NCBI GenBank assembly: GCA_002841155.1
Contig: PHEH01000008.1
Span: 1-64,000, forward strand
Source of the DNA: Alphaproteobacteria bacterium HGW-Alphaproteobacteria-18
Lineage (GTDB): Bacteria > Pseudomonadota > Alphaproteobacteria > Caulobacterales > Hyphomonadaceae
Reading direction: 5' to 3'
DNA: 64,000 bases
Translations under genes and position numbers: made by a program
Part shown: in pieces, positions 17,337 to 26,476 of the stretch
Position numbering within the stretch: the first letter of the stretch is position 1
How the letters are laid out: the number at the start of each line of letters is the position of its first letter
Notes under the pieces: generated by a model
Told to the model about the DNA's origin: nothing
What the model saw: the letters and a program-made list of their open reading frames with translations, nothing else
Databases searched by the model: none

Positions 17337-18095
17337 TCAGACCGGATCGAGCACAGGCTCCACACCGAGGCTGCGCATCAGGGCTTCAAGTTCGCCCTGG
17401 ACGGTTGCGAGCAGGGCCGTATCGGTCGCGCGGGCAACCAGCGCCACGCCATTATCGCCCATGCCCAGATACCAGGGATAGGAGCCGATGGAGACCGTGG
17501 GGTGGTCCTTGGCGATGGCGCCGAGGCGTTCTGCCAGATCGCCCTCGCGCAGGCCCGCCCCGCGCAGCTGCACCTTGTGAACACGGTCTCCGCCTTCGAG
17601 GCGCGGCCCGATATCTTCCAGCATCGCGCGCGCAATCTGCGGCACGCCCGCCAGGGTGAACACGTTCTCCATCTGAAAGCCCGGCGCGCCCGAGACCGGG
17701 TTCTGGACGATCTTTGCCCCATGCGGAATGCGCGCCATGCGGCGGCGGGCGGGGGTGAACTCGGTGTTCATGGCGGCGTAGCGTTGGGCCATGTCGGCGA
17801 TCACATCGGGATGCTCTGAGATGCCCGTGCCGAAGGCCGCCGCGATGGCGTCGGCGGTAATGTCATCATGGGTTGGCCCGATGCCGCCGGTGGTGAAGAC
17901 ATAGGTGTATTTGGCGCGCAGCGCATTGACCGCCGCAACGATCTCTTCCTGCACATCGGGCACCGTCCGGCATTCCAGAACCGGAATGCCGATCGGCTCC
18001 AGATACTGGGCGATCTGCTGGAGATTGATGTCGCGGGTACGCCCGGAGAGGAGCTCATCCCCGATCAACAGGACGGCGGCGGTGGGCTGGGTCAT
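17337..18095 (-). CDS. CinA-like molybdopterin-binding-domain protein
   Basis: 252 residues containing only the MoaB/Mog-like domain of CinA (competence/damage-inducible protein A): LLIGDELLSGRTRDIN at the N-terminus, TTGGIGPTHDD near residue 68, GAPGFQMENVFTLAGVP near 135. The C-terminal nicotinamide-nucleotide amidase domain of full CinA is absent, as in many alphaproteobacterial short forms. Related full-length proteins act in NAD recycling (ADP-ribose pyrophosphatase plus NMN deamidase). Its ATG overlaps the stop of the upstream serine hydrolase by four bases, implying translational coupling. Confidence 0.9.
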   Translation of the reverse strand: MTQPTAAVLLIGDELLSGRTRDINLQQIAQYLEPIGIPVLECRTVPDVQEEIVAAVNALRAKYTYVFTTGGIGPTHDDITADAIAAAFGTGISEHPDVIADMAQRYAAMNTEFTPARRRMARIPHGAKIVQNPVSGAPGFQMENVFTLAGVPQIARAMLEDIGPRLEGGDRVHKVQLRGAGLREGDLAERLGAIAKDHPTVSIGSYPWYLGMGDNGVALVARATDTALLATVQGELEALMRSLGVEPVLDPV

Positions 18096-19423
18096 TCAGG
18101 GTCCTCAAGGGCTTCATAGACGAGACGGGCAGAGGCAGCCCGGGCATCAAAGCCGGGGCCTGCCCCGCCGAAATGCTGCAGCATGCCGATGAAGTATAGA
18201 TCGTTTTCCGGGTCCACCCAGAACCATGTGCCGGCCGCCCCGCCCCACATATAGGCGCCCTTCGGATAGGCCCGGTCTGGCGCAGGTTCAAGGATCACCG
18301 CGACGTTGAGACCAAAGCCTACCCCCGTCGCCGTATCGGCCGCTGTGCCGTCATAGCCGACATAAACGCCTTCAGGCAGACGGTCCTGCGTCATCATCTG
18401 CACCGTTTCCGGCTTGAGGATCTGCGCCCCGTCAAGCGTGCCTTCATTCAACAGCATTTCGGCGAAGCGGGCATAATCATCCATCGTGGAGACAAGGCCG
18501 TGACCGCCGCCCTCAAAGGCAATCGTCTCCTTGCGGAACTGGAAGCTGGGGGCATCGCCGGTCACAAACCCTGCCCCGCCCGGAGCGGGCAGGTAGACAT
18601 CGGCAAACCGGTCCAGCTTGTCCTCGGGCACATAGAAGGCCGTGTCCGTCATGCCGAGCGGGCCGAAGATGCGCGTCTGGAAGAAGTCGCCCAGCGTCTG
18701 GCCTGAAAATTTCTCGACGAGGTAGCCCTGAATATCGACGGAGATGGAATAGTCCCAGGTCGTGCCCGGCTCATGCAGCAGCGGGATGGAGGATACTCGG
18801 TCCATGAAGGCGTCCATGTCCGGCGAGGCAAACACGTCCAGCTCCCGGAACCGGTCATTGACATAATCGCCCCCGCGCAGGCCGTAGCCGAAGCCGGCGG
18901 TATGGCTCATCAGCTCCTGCATCGTGGGCGGGCGGCTGACGGGCTCAAGGATCGGCTGGCCGGTCTTGTCCATCCCCTTATAGACTTGAAGCCCTTCAAG
19001 TTCGGGGATGTATCTGGTTACCGGATCGTCGAGCTGGAACTTGCCCTCTTCCCACAGCATCAGCATCGCAACACCGGTGACGGGCTTCGACATGGAATAG
19101 ATGCGGTAGATCGTGTCTCCGGTGAGGGGGGCCTGATCAGCCTCGCGGCGGATGCCGGCCTGGATGTCCGAGATGATCGCGCCATCCTTCACAAGGCGTG
19201 TCGCGATGCCCTTCACCTGACCGTCCGTCACATACGCCACCATGCGGTCTTCCAGCGCGCGGACACCCGTTTCGTGGAAGGCAGGCGCCTCGGGGTCGAC
19301 CGCAACTGAGAGGGGCTGGACCAGCGCCGCGGTATCTGTTGACGCCGTCCCGGCGCACGCCGCGAGGAGGACTGCCAGCGACAATCCCGCCATTCCTGCA
19401 AACATTTTCCGGCTCATGACCAT
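18092..19423 (-). CDS. lipoprotein serine hydrolase of the beta-lactamase class C fold
   Basis: 443 residues. A lipoprotein signal (LAVLLAACAG, lipobox LAAC) predicts membrane anchoring in the periplasm. The nucleophile motif is SMSK (YRIYSMSKPVTG); a Tyr motif is present (WDYSIS), and the third motif appears as WGGAAG. Family members are esterases, D-amino-acid peptidases or transpeptidase-like enzymes rather than proven lactamases. The start at 19423 follows GGGAGGAAGG at 7 bases; ATG 19417 is the alternative. Its stop overlaps the cinA-like start. Confidence 0.88.
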   Translation of the reverse strand: MVMSRKMFAGMAGLSLAVLLAACAGTASTDTAALVQPLSVAVDPEAPAFHETGVRALEDRMVAYVTDGQVKGIATRLVKDGAIISDIQAGIRREADQAPLTGDTIYRIYSMSKPVTGVAMLMLWEEGKFQLDDPVTRYIPELEGLQVYKGMDKTGQPILEPVSRPPTMQELMSHTAGFGYGLRGGDYVNDRFRELDVFASPDMDAFMDRVSSIPLLHEPGTTWDYSISVDIQGYLVEKFSGQTLGDFFQTRIFGPLGMTDTAFYVPEDKLDRFADVYLPAPGGAGFVTGDAPSFQFRKETIAFEGGGHGLVSTMDDYARFAEMLLNEGTLDGAQILKPETVQMMTQDRLPEGVYVGYDGTAADTATGVGFGLNVAVILEPAPDRAYPKGAYMWGGAAGTWFWVDPENDLYFIGMLQHFGGAGPGFDARAASARLVYEALEDPE

Positions 19424-19541
19424 CGCCCTTCCTCCCGCTGCTTGTCTGATGGCGCCATTAACTGACAGCGGCAGCCTGCTTCGGCAAGGCAGCAGTTGAT
19501 TAGGTGTGGAAAACCGGCCTTTCCCCTGCCATATTGGACCC

Positions 19542-20363
19542 ATGAACGACACAAACCTTCTCCTGCCCATGCGCACGGGCGAAATCCGTATCCACGATGC
19601 CGAAGGCTTCGAGGGGATGCGCCGCGCGGGCCGCCTCGTCGCCGAATGCCTCGACATGCTGGTTCCGGAAGTCAAACCCGGGGTCACGACCGAGCATCTA
19701 GACAATCTGGTGCGCGAATTCGTGCAGGACCATGGCGCGGTTTCCGCCACTATCGGCTATCGCGGCTACCGCCACGCGTCCTGCATTTCGGTGAACCACG
19801 TCATCTGCCACGGCATCCCCGGCGCCAAGGCGCTGAAAGACGGCGACATCGCCAATATCGACGTGACGCTGATCCTTAATGGCTGGCACGGCGACCACAG
19901 CCGGATGTTCGGCGTGGGCGAGGTGAAGCGCAAAGCCGAGCGCCTGATGGAAGTCACCTACGAAGCCATGATGGCGGGCATTGCGGCCGTGAAGCCTGGC
20001 GGACGGTTTGGCGATATCGGCGGGGCGATCAGCGAGATTGCCCGCCTCAACCGCTATTCTGTCGTCGATGATTTCTGCGGCCATGGCCTGGGGCGCCTCT
20101 TTCATGATGAGCCCAATGTGGTTCACTCCGCCAAGGCGGGCACCGGCCCGGAACTCAAGCCCGGCATGTTCTTTACCATCGAGCCGATGCTGAACCTTGG
20201 CCGCCGCGACGCCGCCATCCTGCCCGATGGCTGGACCGCCGTGACCCGCGACCGCCAGCTTTCCGCCCAGTTCGAGCATTCCGTCGGCGTCACCGAAACC
20301 GGCGTCGAGATCTTCTCAGCCTCCCCCAAGGGCTGGCATGAGCCTTACAAGGTGAAGCTCTAA
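19542..20363 (+). CDS. map: type I methionine aminopeptidase
   Basis: A 273-residue cobalt/manganese-type aminopeptidase that removes initiator Met. The pita-bread fold motifs are present: ISVNHVICHGIP (His near 93), NIDVTLILNGWHGD (first Asp ligands), FCGHGLGRLFHDEP (His), FTIEPML (Glu) and the last Glu in QFEHSVGV. The start chosen is the ATG at 19542; an in-frame ATG 12 codons upstream is possible. In alphaproteobacteria map is usually followed directly by radC; here a GIY-YIG unit separates them. Confidence 0.96.
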   Translation: MNDTNLLLPMRTGEIRIHDAEGFEGMRRAGRLVAECLDMLVPEVKPGVTTEHLDNLVREFVQDHGAVSATIGYRGYRHASCISVNHVICHGIPGAKALKDGDIANIDVTLILNGWHGDHSRMFGVGEVKRKAERLMEVTYEAMMAGIAAVKPGGRFGDIGGAISEIARLNRYSVVDDFCGHGLGRLFHDEPNVVHSAKAGTGPELKPGMFFTIEPMLNLGRRDAAILPDGWTAVTRDRQLSAQFEHSVGVTETGVEIFSASPKGWHEPYKVKL

Positions 20364-20369
20364 TCTCTT

Positions 20370-20396
20370 GTCATCCCGGCGAAAGCCGGGACCCAG
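20370..20396 (+). repeat. left copy of the GTCATCCCGG hairpin repeat
   Basis: A 27-base element running from GTCATCCCGG to GACCCAG, containing the hairpin CCCGGC-GAAA-GCCGGG. It begins 7 bases after the map stop. An inverted copy with one mismatch lies at 20787-20813, at the far side of the GIY-YIG gene. Confidence 0.9.
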
Positions 20397-20447
20397 ACTT
20401 ACTTCTCAACCGCTTGACGAATACGCTTGTTCGTGAAATGTTCCAGC

Positions 20448-20825
20448 ATGCTTTTCGCATCGGTTTACATCCTCGCCTCTCGCCGAAACGGCACGCTTTA
20501 TACTGGCGTGACGAGCAATCTTGAAGCGCGCGTGTGGCAGCACAAGAACGACGCGTTTCCCGGCTTCTCAAGAAAGTATGGTTGTAAAACCCTCGTCTGG
20601 TTTGAGATGCATGACGACATCCATGAAGCAATCCGGCGAGAGAAGCAGATCAAGGAGTGGCGCCGCATCTGGAAACTGGAACTGATCGAGCGGGAGAATC
20701 CAGATTGGCGGGACTTATTTTCTGAGCTTGTTGAAACCCCGAGTTCGAGCATCTTACCCGAAGCACGGGCGTTAAACTTGCAAAGCCTGGGCCCCGGCTT
20801 TCGCCGGGATGACAAGTTCTCATGA
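20448..20825 (+). CDS. GIY-YIG nuclease-domain protein inside an inverted-repeat unit
   Basis: 125 residues from the first ATG (GTG and TTG starts lie further upstream). A single GIY-YIG domain fills residues 5-90: VYIL (6-9), LYTG (17-20), Arg28, His32, the catalytic-position Glu66 in RREKQIKEW, and a closing NPDW. It belongs to the small stand-alone UvrC-N-like/UPF0213-type group. After residue 93 the protein runs out into non-conserved sequence, and residues 114-123 (LGPGFRRDDK) are translated from the right-hand hairpin repeat itself. The stop overlaps the radC ATG. Repeats on both sides and its position between map and radC suggest an inserted unit. Confidence 0.9.
   Translation: MLFASVYILASRRNGTLYTGVTSNLEARVWQHKNDAFPGFSRKYGCKTLVWFEMHDDIHEAIRREKQIKEWRRIWKLELIERENPDWRDLFSELVETPSSSILPEARALNLQSLGPGFRRDDKFS
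20787..20813 (-). repeat. right, inverted copy of the GTCATCCCGG hairpin repeat
   Basis: Reverse complement of 20370-20396 with 26 of 27 bases matching, including the GAAA/TTTC loop. It overlaps the 3' end of the GIY-YIG frame and ends 9 bases before the radC ATG. Confidence 0.9.
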
Positions 20826-21568
20826 GCCCGGAAAAAACATCCGTACCCGGCACTCATGAAGCGAGCGGCGCCTTTGTGCTGCCGAACGCGGCGGAGCCGC
20901 CCCACTGGCAAGGCCATCGTGACCGGCTGCGTAGCAAGCTGCTGCAACGCGGCGCCGGCGCGCTGGCCGATTACGAGATCCTTGAAGTGCTGCTGATGGC
21001 GTTCATCCCCCGCCGGGATGTCAAGCCGATCGCCAAGGCGCTGGAAGCAAAGTTCGGCAGTCTTTCGGCCATCCTTGCCGCGCCGGCCGAAGACCTTGTG
21101 AAAGTCCCCGGCGTCGGCGAGGCTGTGGCGGCCTATATCAAGGCCATTGCCGAGCTTCACTCCCGCGCCGGGCGCGAAGAGATCAAGGCAAAGGAAGTCA
21201 TCTCCTCCTGGAGCGCGCTTGTGGCCTATGTCCGCCGCGAGCTACAGCATGAGAAGCGCGAACAGTTCCGCGTGATCTTCCTTGACCGGAAGAACCAGAT
21301 GATCACGGACGAGATCATGGGCCGGGGCACGGTGGATCATGCGCCGGTCTATCCGCGCGAGATTGCCCGCCGTGCGCTGGAGTTGCAGGCTTCCAGCCTG
21401 ATCCTCGTGCACAATCACCCGTCAGGCGATCCCAAACCATCACGCGCAGATATCGAGATCACCCGTGAGATCATCGATGTGCTCGATCCCTTTGACATTA
21501 CCGTGCACGATCATCTTGTGGTGGGCACCTCCGGTGTCGTCAGCTTCCGCACATCCGGCCTTATCTGA
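20822..21568 (+). CDS. radC: RadC family JAB1/MPN-domain protein
   Basis: 248 residues. A helix-hairpin-helix region lies near 50-105 (VPGVGEAVAAYIKAI), and the C-terminal MPN+ domain carries the JAMM zinc motif HNHPSGDPKPSRAD with His197, His199 and Asp210. RadC is widespread; its once-assumed role in recombinational repair is not established, and the JAMM motif suggests a metallohydrolase. It starts four bases inside the end of the GIY-YIG gene, so its original leader was probably replaced. Its 3' end overlaps the convergent ABC-F gene by 8 bases. Confidence 0.95.
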   Translation: MSPEKTSVPGTHEASGAFVLPNAAEPPHWQGHRDRLRSKLLQRGAGALADYEILEVLLMAFIPRRDVKPIAKALEAKFGSLSAILAAPAEDLVKVPGVGEAVAAYIKAIAELHSRAGREEIKAKEVISSWSALVAYVRRELQHEKREQFRVIFLDRKNQMITDEIMGRGTVDHAPVYPREIARRALELQASSLILVHNHPSGDPKPSRADIEITREIIDVLDPFDITVHDHLVVGTSGVVSFRTSGLI

Positions 21569-23144
21569 GGTTGATCCGCCGCGTAATCCCCACGCGCTGC
21601 AGGAAAGTCTCGTCATGGCTGACAAGCAGCAGCGCGCCATCATAGGCATTGAGGCCCGCCTCAACCGTTTCCAGGGACGCAATATCGAGATGGTTGGTCG
21701 GCTCGTCCAGGATCAGCAGCTGGGGCGGAGACGCCCCGCCCAGAACGCAGGCAAGCCCCGCCCGCAGACGCTCTCCGCCGCTGAGCGTTGAAACTGGCTG
21801 CAGCGCAGCCTCCGCCCGGAACCGGAAACGCGCCAGCGCGGCGCGGCAGGCATTTTCATCTGCCTCCGGATTGATCCGCCGGAAATTCTCCAGGATCGTC
21901 TGATCGCCGTCCAGCAGGCTCACATCCTGGTCAAGCAGGGCGCAGGGAACATGAACCCACATCTCGCCCGATAAGGGCGGCAGGAGCCCTGTGAGCGTCT
22001 TGAGCAGGGTGGACTTGCCCGCCCCGTTGGGACCCGTGATCACAGCGCGCTCCGGCCCGCGCATATCAAACGACAGATCACGGAGGATCGGCATTGCTGG
22101 GTCATATCCGATACAGAGCCGCTCGGCGGCCAGAACTGTTTTTCCGGGCGGAAGGCTGCAGGGCGGTATGTTTACAGTGAAAGGCTGGATGAGTTCGATC
22201 TTGCCGCGCGCGGCGGCGGCGGTCTCTTCGGCTTCGGCCTTCTGCCTTTCGGCAAGACGGTTCAGCGCGCCGGAGGAATCCTCGGCGCGGCGCTTCAGGG
22301 TGCCGAGCAGTATGCGCGGGGCGCCGCCCCTGGCCGCCTTGCGGCTGCCGGCCCCGTCGCGCCTTGCCTTGCGCTCTGCGGCGGTCTGCGCCTTGTCATT
22401 GACCGCGCCAAGGCGCCGCTGGGCCTGCGCCAGATCCTGCTCAGCGGCGGCCAGTTCCCTTGTCTTCTGGGCTTCATAGCTGCTCCAGCCGCCGCCATAA
22501 CGCGCCGCGCCCAGAGAGGTCAGCTCGACAATGGCATCCATGCCTTCCAGCAATTCCCGGTCATGGCTGACAACAATCGCCCCGCCCCGCCAGGAGGACA
22601 GCATCTGCGCCACAGCGGCGCGCCCCTCCCGATCGAGATTGTTGGTAGGCTCGTCCAGCAACAGGAAATCGGGCGCGGCAAAAATCAGCGCCGCAAGGCT
22701 CGCCCGTGTGCGCTGGCCGCCTGACAGCATGGCGAGGGGCATGTCTGTCCCGGCCCCCGGAAGACCGGCCCGCGCCAGCGCTTCGGCAAGGCGCGCCTCC
22801 AGCGTCCAGTCGGCCTGCGCAAAGTCTGCCTCGGTGCCCTCACCGACCTCGATGCGGGCAAGCCGGGCCAGCGCGCGGCGAACCTCAAACAGATCCGCAA
22901 GGGTTTCGCCCGGCGCCGCCCCGAAAGACTGGCGGAGGGTTCCGGTTGTCCCGTTTACCGTGACTGTGCCCGCCGCCGGCTGCAGCCGGCCGCTGATCAG
23001 GCTGAGCAGGGTCGACTTGCCCGCGCCGTTTCGGCCGACGAGACCGACGCGCTCCGGGCTGAAACTGAAATTAAGGTTTGAAAAAAGAACCCGCCCGTCA
23101 GGCAGGGCATAGGTCAGCGAAGCAAGGGTAATGGCAGCAGGCAT
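21561..23144 (-). CDS. ABC-F family ATP-binding protein
   Basis: 527 residues with two ABC ATPase cassettes and no membrane segment. Cassette 1: Walker A GRNGAGKST, signature LSGGQRTRA, Walker B FLLLDEPTN. A charged, Ala/Arg/Lys-rich linker (about 235-320) follows. Cassette 2: GPNGAGKST, LSGGERLRA, LLILDEPTN. ABC-F proteins act on ribosomes in translation control or antibiotic protection. The linker is less like that of Uup or EttA than a divergent form, so the subgroup is not named. Gene stands alone on its strand. Confidence 0.93.
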   Translation of the reverse strand: MPAAITLASLTYALPDGRVLFSNLNFSFSPERVGLVGRNGAGKSTLLSLISGRLQPAAGTVTVNGTTGTLRQSFGAAPGETLADLFEVRRALARLARIEVGEGTEADFAQADWTLEARLAEALARAGLPGAGTDMPLAMLSGGQRTRASLAALIFAAPDFLLLDEPTNNLDREGRAAVAQMLSSWRGGAIVVSHDRELLEGMDAIVELTSLGAARYGGGWSSYEAQKTRELAAAEQDLAQAQRRLGAVNDKAQTAAERKARRDGAGSRKAARGGAPRILLGTLKRRAEDSSGALNRLAERQKAEAEETAAAARGKIELIQPFTVNIPPCSLPPGKTVLAAERLCIGYDPAMPILRDLSFDMRGPERAVITGPNGAGKSTLLKTLTGLLPPLSGEMWVHVPCALLDQDVSLLDGDQTILENFRRINPEADENACRAALARFRFRAEAALQPVSTLSGGERLRAGLACVLGGASPPQLLILDEPTNHLDIASLETVEAGLNAYDGALLLVSHDETFLQRVGITRRINLR

Positions 23145-23416
23145 GGTCTGAACTCATCGGGTAAACTGATCCGGGGGCGGTCGTTTTCCGGGAATCGTTC
23201 ATGACACGGGGCCTTGCGCTGGCTTGTGGAATTCTTGTCCGGTGGAAAAAATAGGCGGCCCTCACGAGAAGTTCAACTCACCTGCCAAGCGAAAGCACTG
23301 CGCTCACGCATCCTTTCCCTAACGATAACACTTGCAGGCAGCGGCGGGACCGTTACCGTCGCGACGAAATGTGAGCGCGCCAACAGAAGCGCGTTTTCCT
23401 GGGAGGCGAGCAACAC
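23145..23416. other. 272-base intergenic region, divergent promoters presumed
   Basis: This region separates divergent genes (ABC-F and the first MFS transporter). It holds no credible frame; a 68-codon plus-strand frame at 23214 is basic and without family features. CGGGACCGTTACCG-type partial symmetry occurs near 23345, and GGGAGGCGAG at about 23401 is the MFS ribosome site. No clear operator or riboswitch is seen. Confidence 0.6.
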
Positions 23417-24916
23417 ATGACGGCACCCGCAGATGCGGCTGAAACTGGCAACGGACATATTACCGGTTTCGGCACCAAGCCGTACCGCTCCTATGTTCTG
23501 GTTGCCCTGACGCTGATTTACACGCTCAATTTCATTGATCGTACCGTCATCACCGTCGTTGCCCAGCCGATCATAAACACCTTTTCCCTCAGCGACGCCC
23601 AGTGGGGCTTGCTGACCGGGCCGCCCTTTGCCCTGTTCTATGCGTTGATGGGCATTCCCATCGCCATGTGGGCAGACCGGGGCAACCGGGTGTTCATCAT
23701 CGCGCTGTGTGTCATCGTCTGGTCAGTCATGACCGTGTTGTGCGGGCTGGCCGCCAGCTTCATATGGCTACTTCTGTTCCGGGTCGGCGTGGCCATAGGC
23801 GAGGCGGGCTGCACACCGCCGGCCAACTCGATCATCACCGATTATTACCCGCCCAAAAGCCGGGCAAATGCCATCGGCATCTATTCGATGGGCGTGACCA
23901 TCGGCGGCGTGATGGCGCAGCTTTTCGGGGGCGCGCTCGCGGGCCTGCAAGGAGTGGATTTCGGAAACTTCCTCTCCGCCATCGGCATTGGCGGGCTGTT
24001 TACCGGCATCAACTGGGAAGAAGTAGAAGGCTGGCGCCTGGTCTTCGTGATCGTGGGCGCGCCGGGCATTCTGGTTGCGCTCATACTCTGGCTGACCACG
24101 CGGGAACCGCCACGCGGCTATTCCGATCCGAAGGGCAAGACGCCGCTGGAAAAGGCCGGGTTTTTTGAAGCCTTCAAGGAATTTGGCTCCAAGCCGACCT
24201 TCTGGACCCTGTCGCTGGGCGCAGCTTTCGTGGCTTTCGTGGGCTATGGCCTGATCAGTTTCCAGGCGCCTTTCCTGATGCGCGTTCACGGTGTCAGCGT
24301 TTCGGAAGCGGCCATCCGGTATGGCGCGCCGCTCGCGGGCGTTGCGGCTTTCGGCACATTCCTTGGCGGCTTTCTGTCGGAGAAATTCAGCCCTCGCTAT
24401 CCCGCGATTGTTGCCTGGCTTCCAGGTGTTGGCCTGCTGATCGCCGTTCCGGCCTATATTGCCGCCTTCCTCGCCCCGACCCTCACAATGGCTTTCTGGA
24501 TGTGGGTAGTCGCGGCAATTGCCCACTATGCCTATCTTGGCGCGCAATACACGGTCTCTACCTCCATCGTCAGCCCGCGTTCGCGCGCGACAACCGTTTC
24601 GGTGCTGCTGCTGATCGTCAGCCTGATCGGCAACGGCCTGGGCCCGATGTTCACCGGCATGATGAGCAGCGCCTTCATGGGCGGCATCATCCGGAAGAAT
24701 GGCCTGGAGGAAGCCTTCACCACCTTCAATCCCGGCTTCTGCGCCAACCGTGTCGCCGATCTCGGCGAATTGGGTCCGGCGCTCTGCTCGGCCTATGCTG
24801 AAGGGCTGCGTCAGTCGATGGTCGCCACCGTTCTCTTCTTCGTGATCGCCGCGGCGTTCTATTTCCTCGCTTCCCGTACATTCCTGAAGGATCGCTGGAG
24901 CCCCGCCACCAACTGA
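23417..24916 (+). CDS. MFS transporter, spinster-like
   Basis: A 499-residue, 12-segment major facilitator protein. The opening YVLVALTLIYTLNFIDRTVI and the loop motif GEAGCTPPANSIITDYYPPKSRA are characteristic of the spinster-type group common in sphingomonads and hyphomonads. TREPPRGYSDP marks the central loop. Substrates are not known; relatives occur near aromatic or lipid degradation genes. The next gene is a close paralogue in the same orientation, 37 bases away, indicating an operon from a tandem duplication. Confidence 0.9.
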   Translation: MTAPADAAETGNGHITGFGTKPYRSYVLVALTLIYTLNFIDRTVITVVAQPIINTFSLSDAQWGLLTGPPFALFYALMGIPIAMWADRGNRVFIIALCVIVWSVMTVLCGLAASFIWLLLFRVGVAIGEAGCTPPANSIITDYYPPKSRANAIGIYSMGVTIGGVMAQLFGGALAGLQGVDFGNFLSAIGIGGLFTGINWEEVEGWRLVFVIVGAPGILVALILWLTTREPPRGYSDPKGKTPLEKAGFFEAFKEFGSKPTFWTLSLGAAFVAFVGYGLISFQAPFLMRVHGVSVSEAAIRYGAPLAGVAAFGTFLGGFLSEKFSPRYPAIVAWLPGVGLLIAVPAYIAAFLAPTLTMAFWMWVVAAIAHYAYLGAQYTVSTSIVSPRSRATTVSVLLLIVSLIGNGLGPMFTGMMSSAFMGGIIRKNGLEEAFTTFNPGFCANRVADLGELGPALCSAYAEGLRQSMVATVLFFVIAAAFYFLASRTFLKDRWSPATN

Positions 24917-24953
24917 TACTCATAACCATTGCCTGACTGTCGTGGAGACCCGA

Positions 24954-26465
24954 ATGACCGACGCCGCCACCCCTAGCCAGACAGACGCGTCTACAGCGTC
25001 CGCCACCGGACACCTCACCGGATTCAGGAGCAAGGAATACCGCGCCTACGTGCTCGGCTCCCTTTTGCTTGTCTATATTTTCAACTTCATTGATCGCACG
25101 ATCATCAACATCCTCACGGAACCCATCAAGGCGAGCTTCGGCGTCGAAGACTGGCAGATGGGCCTGCTCGGCGGACCGGCATTCGCCATCCTCTATACCT
25201 TCCTCGGCATTCCCATCGCCCGCCTGTCAGAGCGTGTGAACCGGGTGATGATCATCGCCCTGGCGGTGGGCTTCTGGAGTCTGATGACCGTCCTGTGCGG
25301 TTTTGCGACCACCTTCCTGATCCTGTTTCTGTTCCGCATCGGGGTGTCTGTCGGCGAGGCAGGCTGTACCCCGCCGGCCCAATCGCTGATTGCGGACTAT
25401 TTCAAACCCTCCAGCCGGGCGACGGCTGTGTCCATCTACGCCCTTGGCGTGCCGCTAGGCGGCATGTTCGCGGCTATCTTCGGCGGTTTTGTCGCTGGAA
25501 ATCTGGATGGCCCGCAAGTGGCTGCCGCTTTTGAAGCCTGGGGCTGGACATGGGCGGCCAATGTCCTCGACTGGCAACAGATCGAGGGCTGGCGGATAGC
25601 CTTTGTCGTTGTTGGCGTACCCGGCCTGCTTCTCAGCCTCACTGTCTGGCTGACGGTGCGCGAGCCGCCGCGCGGGTATTCAGACCCGCCGGAGATGCAG
25701 CGCAAACCCGGTGAAGCGCGCACCAGCTTCTTGCAGGTGATGGGCATACTGCTTCGTAAGCCGACCTATGTGCATGTGGTCATCGGCGCCACGGTCGCCT
25801 CCTTCATCGGCTACGGCGTCGGCCAGTTCACGACCTCCTTCCTGATCCGCACTCACGGCCTGACCATTCAGCAGGCCGCTCTGCTCTTCGGCATCATCCT
25901 CGGTGTCATGGCGGCAATCGGCGTGTTCATGTCGGGCTGGCTGTCAGACCGCTGGGCGAAAAAGTATCCGACCTCGCTATCCTGGCTGCCGGCGCTGGGG
26001 ATGGGCCTGTCTGTCCCCTTCTACGCCATCGGCTATTCGGTCGATAATCTCTGGCTGGCAATGCCGCCTCTGATGATCGCCGCGATGATCCATTATTTCT
26101 ATCTCGGCCCGATGTATGCGATCTCGGGCGGGGTGGTGGATAGCCGGATGCGGGCGACTGCCGTTGCACTCACCCTCTTCGTGGTGAACTTGCTCGGCTA
26201 CGGCCTTGGTCCGCCAACGATCGGGGCGCTCTCCACGGTGCTGAAATCAGTAGCTCTCTCGGGCGCAGATCTCGGCCTTACACTGGATGCCTGCCGGAAC
26301 CTCGGCACGCTTGCAGAAGAAGCCGTCGCTGCCTGCCGCAGCGCCGATGCCAAGGGGTTGCAATGGTCGATCATCATCTTCAACTGCCTGTACGCTTGGG
26401 CAGCGCTGCACTACCTGCTCGCTGGCAAGACGCTACAGCGTGACATGCTTCACAAAACTGCGTAA
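24954..26465 (+). CDS. MFS transporter, spinster-like (tandem paralogue)
   Basis: 503 residues, sharing with the preceding gene the N-terminal GHLTGF/Y-R-YV-LG pattern, IFNFIDRTIINIL, VGEAGCTPPAQSLIADYF and REPPRGYSDP. Twelve membrane segments. The start at 24954 is preceded by GTGGAGACC; a GTG at 24942 in frame is less likely. The two copies differ substantially, so the duplication is old and their substrates may differ. thrB begins 11 bases after the stop. Confidence 0.9.
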   Translation: MTDAATPSQTDASTASATGHLTGFRSKEYRAYVLGSLLLVYIFNFIDRTIINILTEPIKASFGVEDWQMGLLGGPAFAILYTFLGIPIARLSERVNRVMIIALAVGFWSLMTVLCGFATTFLILFLFRIGVSVGEAGCTPPAQSLIADYFKPSSRATAVSIYALGVPLGGMFAAIFGGFVAGNLDGPQVAAAFEAWGWTWAANVLDWQQIEGWRIAFVVVGVPGLLLSLTVWLTVREPPRGYSDPPEMQRKPGEARTSFLQVMGILLRKPTYVHVVIGATVASFIGYGVGQFTTSFLIRTHGLTIQQAALLFGIILGVMAAIGVFMSGWLSDRWAKKYPTSLSWLPALGMGLSVPFYAIGYSVDNLWLAMPPLMIAAMIHYFYLGPMYAISGGVVDSRMRATAVALTLFVVNLLGYGLGPPTIGALSTVLKSVALSGADLGLTLDACRNLGTLAEEAVAACRSADAKGLQWSIIIFNCLYAWAALHYLLAGKTLQRDMLHKTA

Positions 26466-26476
26466 GGGCGCCGCCT

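Noticed and set aside
20364-20821. Homing endonuclease or group I intron at the GIY-YIG gene
   Set aside because: The protein has a single small domain with no DNA-binding module typical of homing enzymes, and the repeats lie outside the gene with no intron features or split host gene.
23214-23420. A 68-codon plus-strand frame before the MFS gene
   Set aside because: No ribosome site, no family features; likely chance frame in the promoter region.
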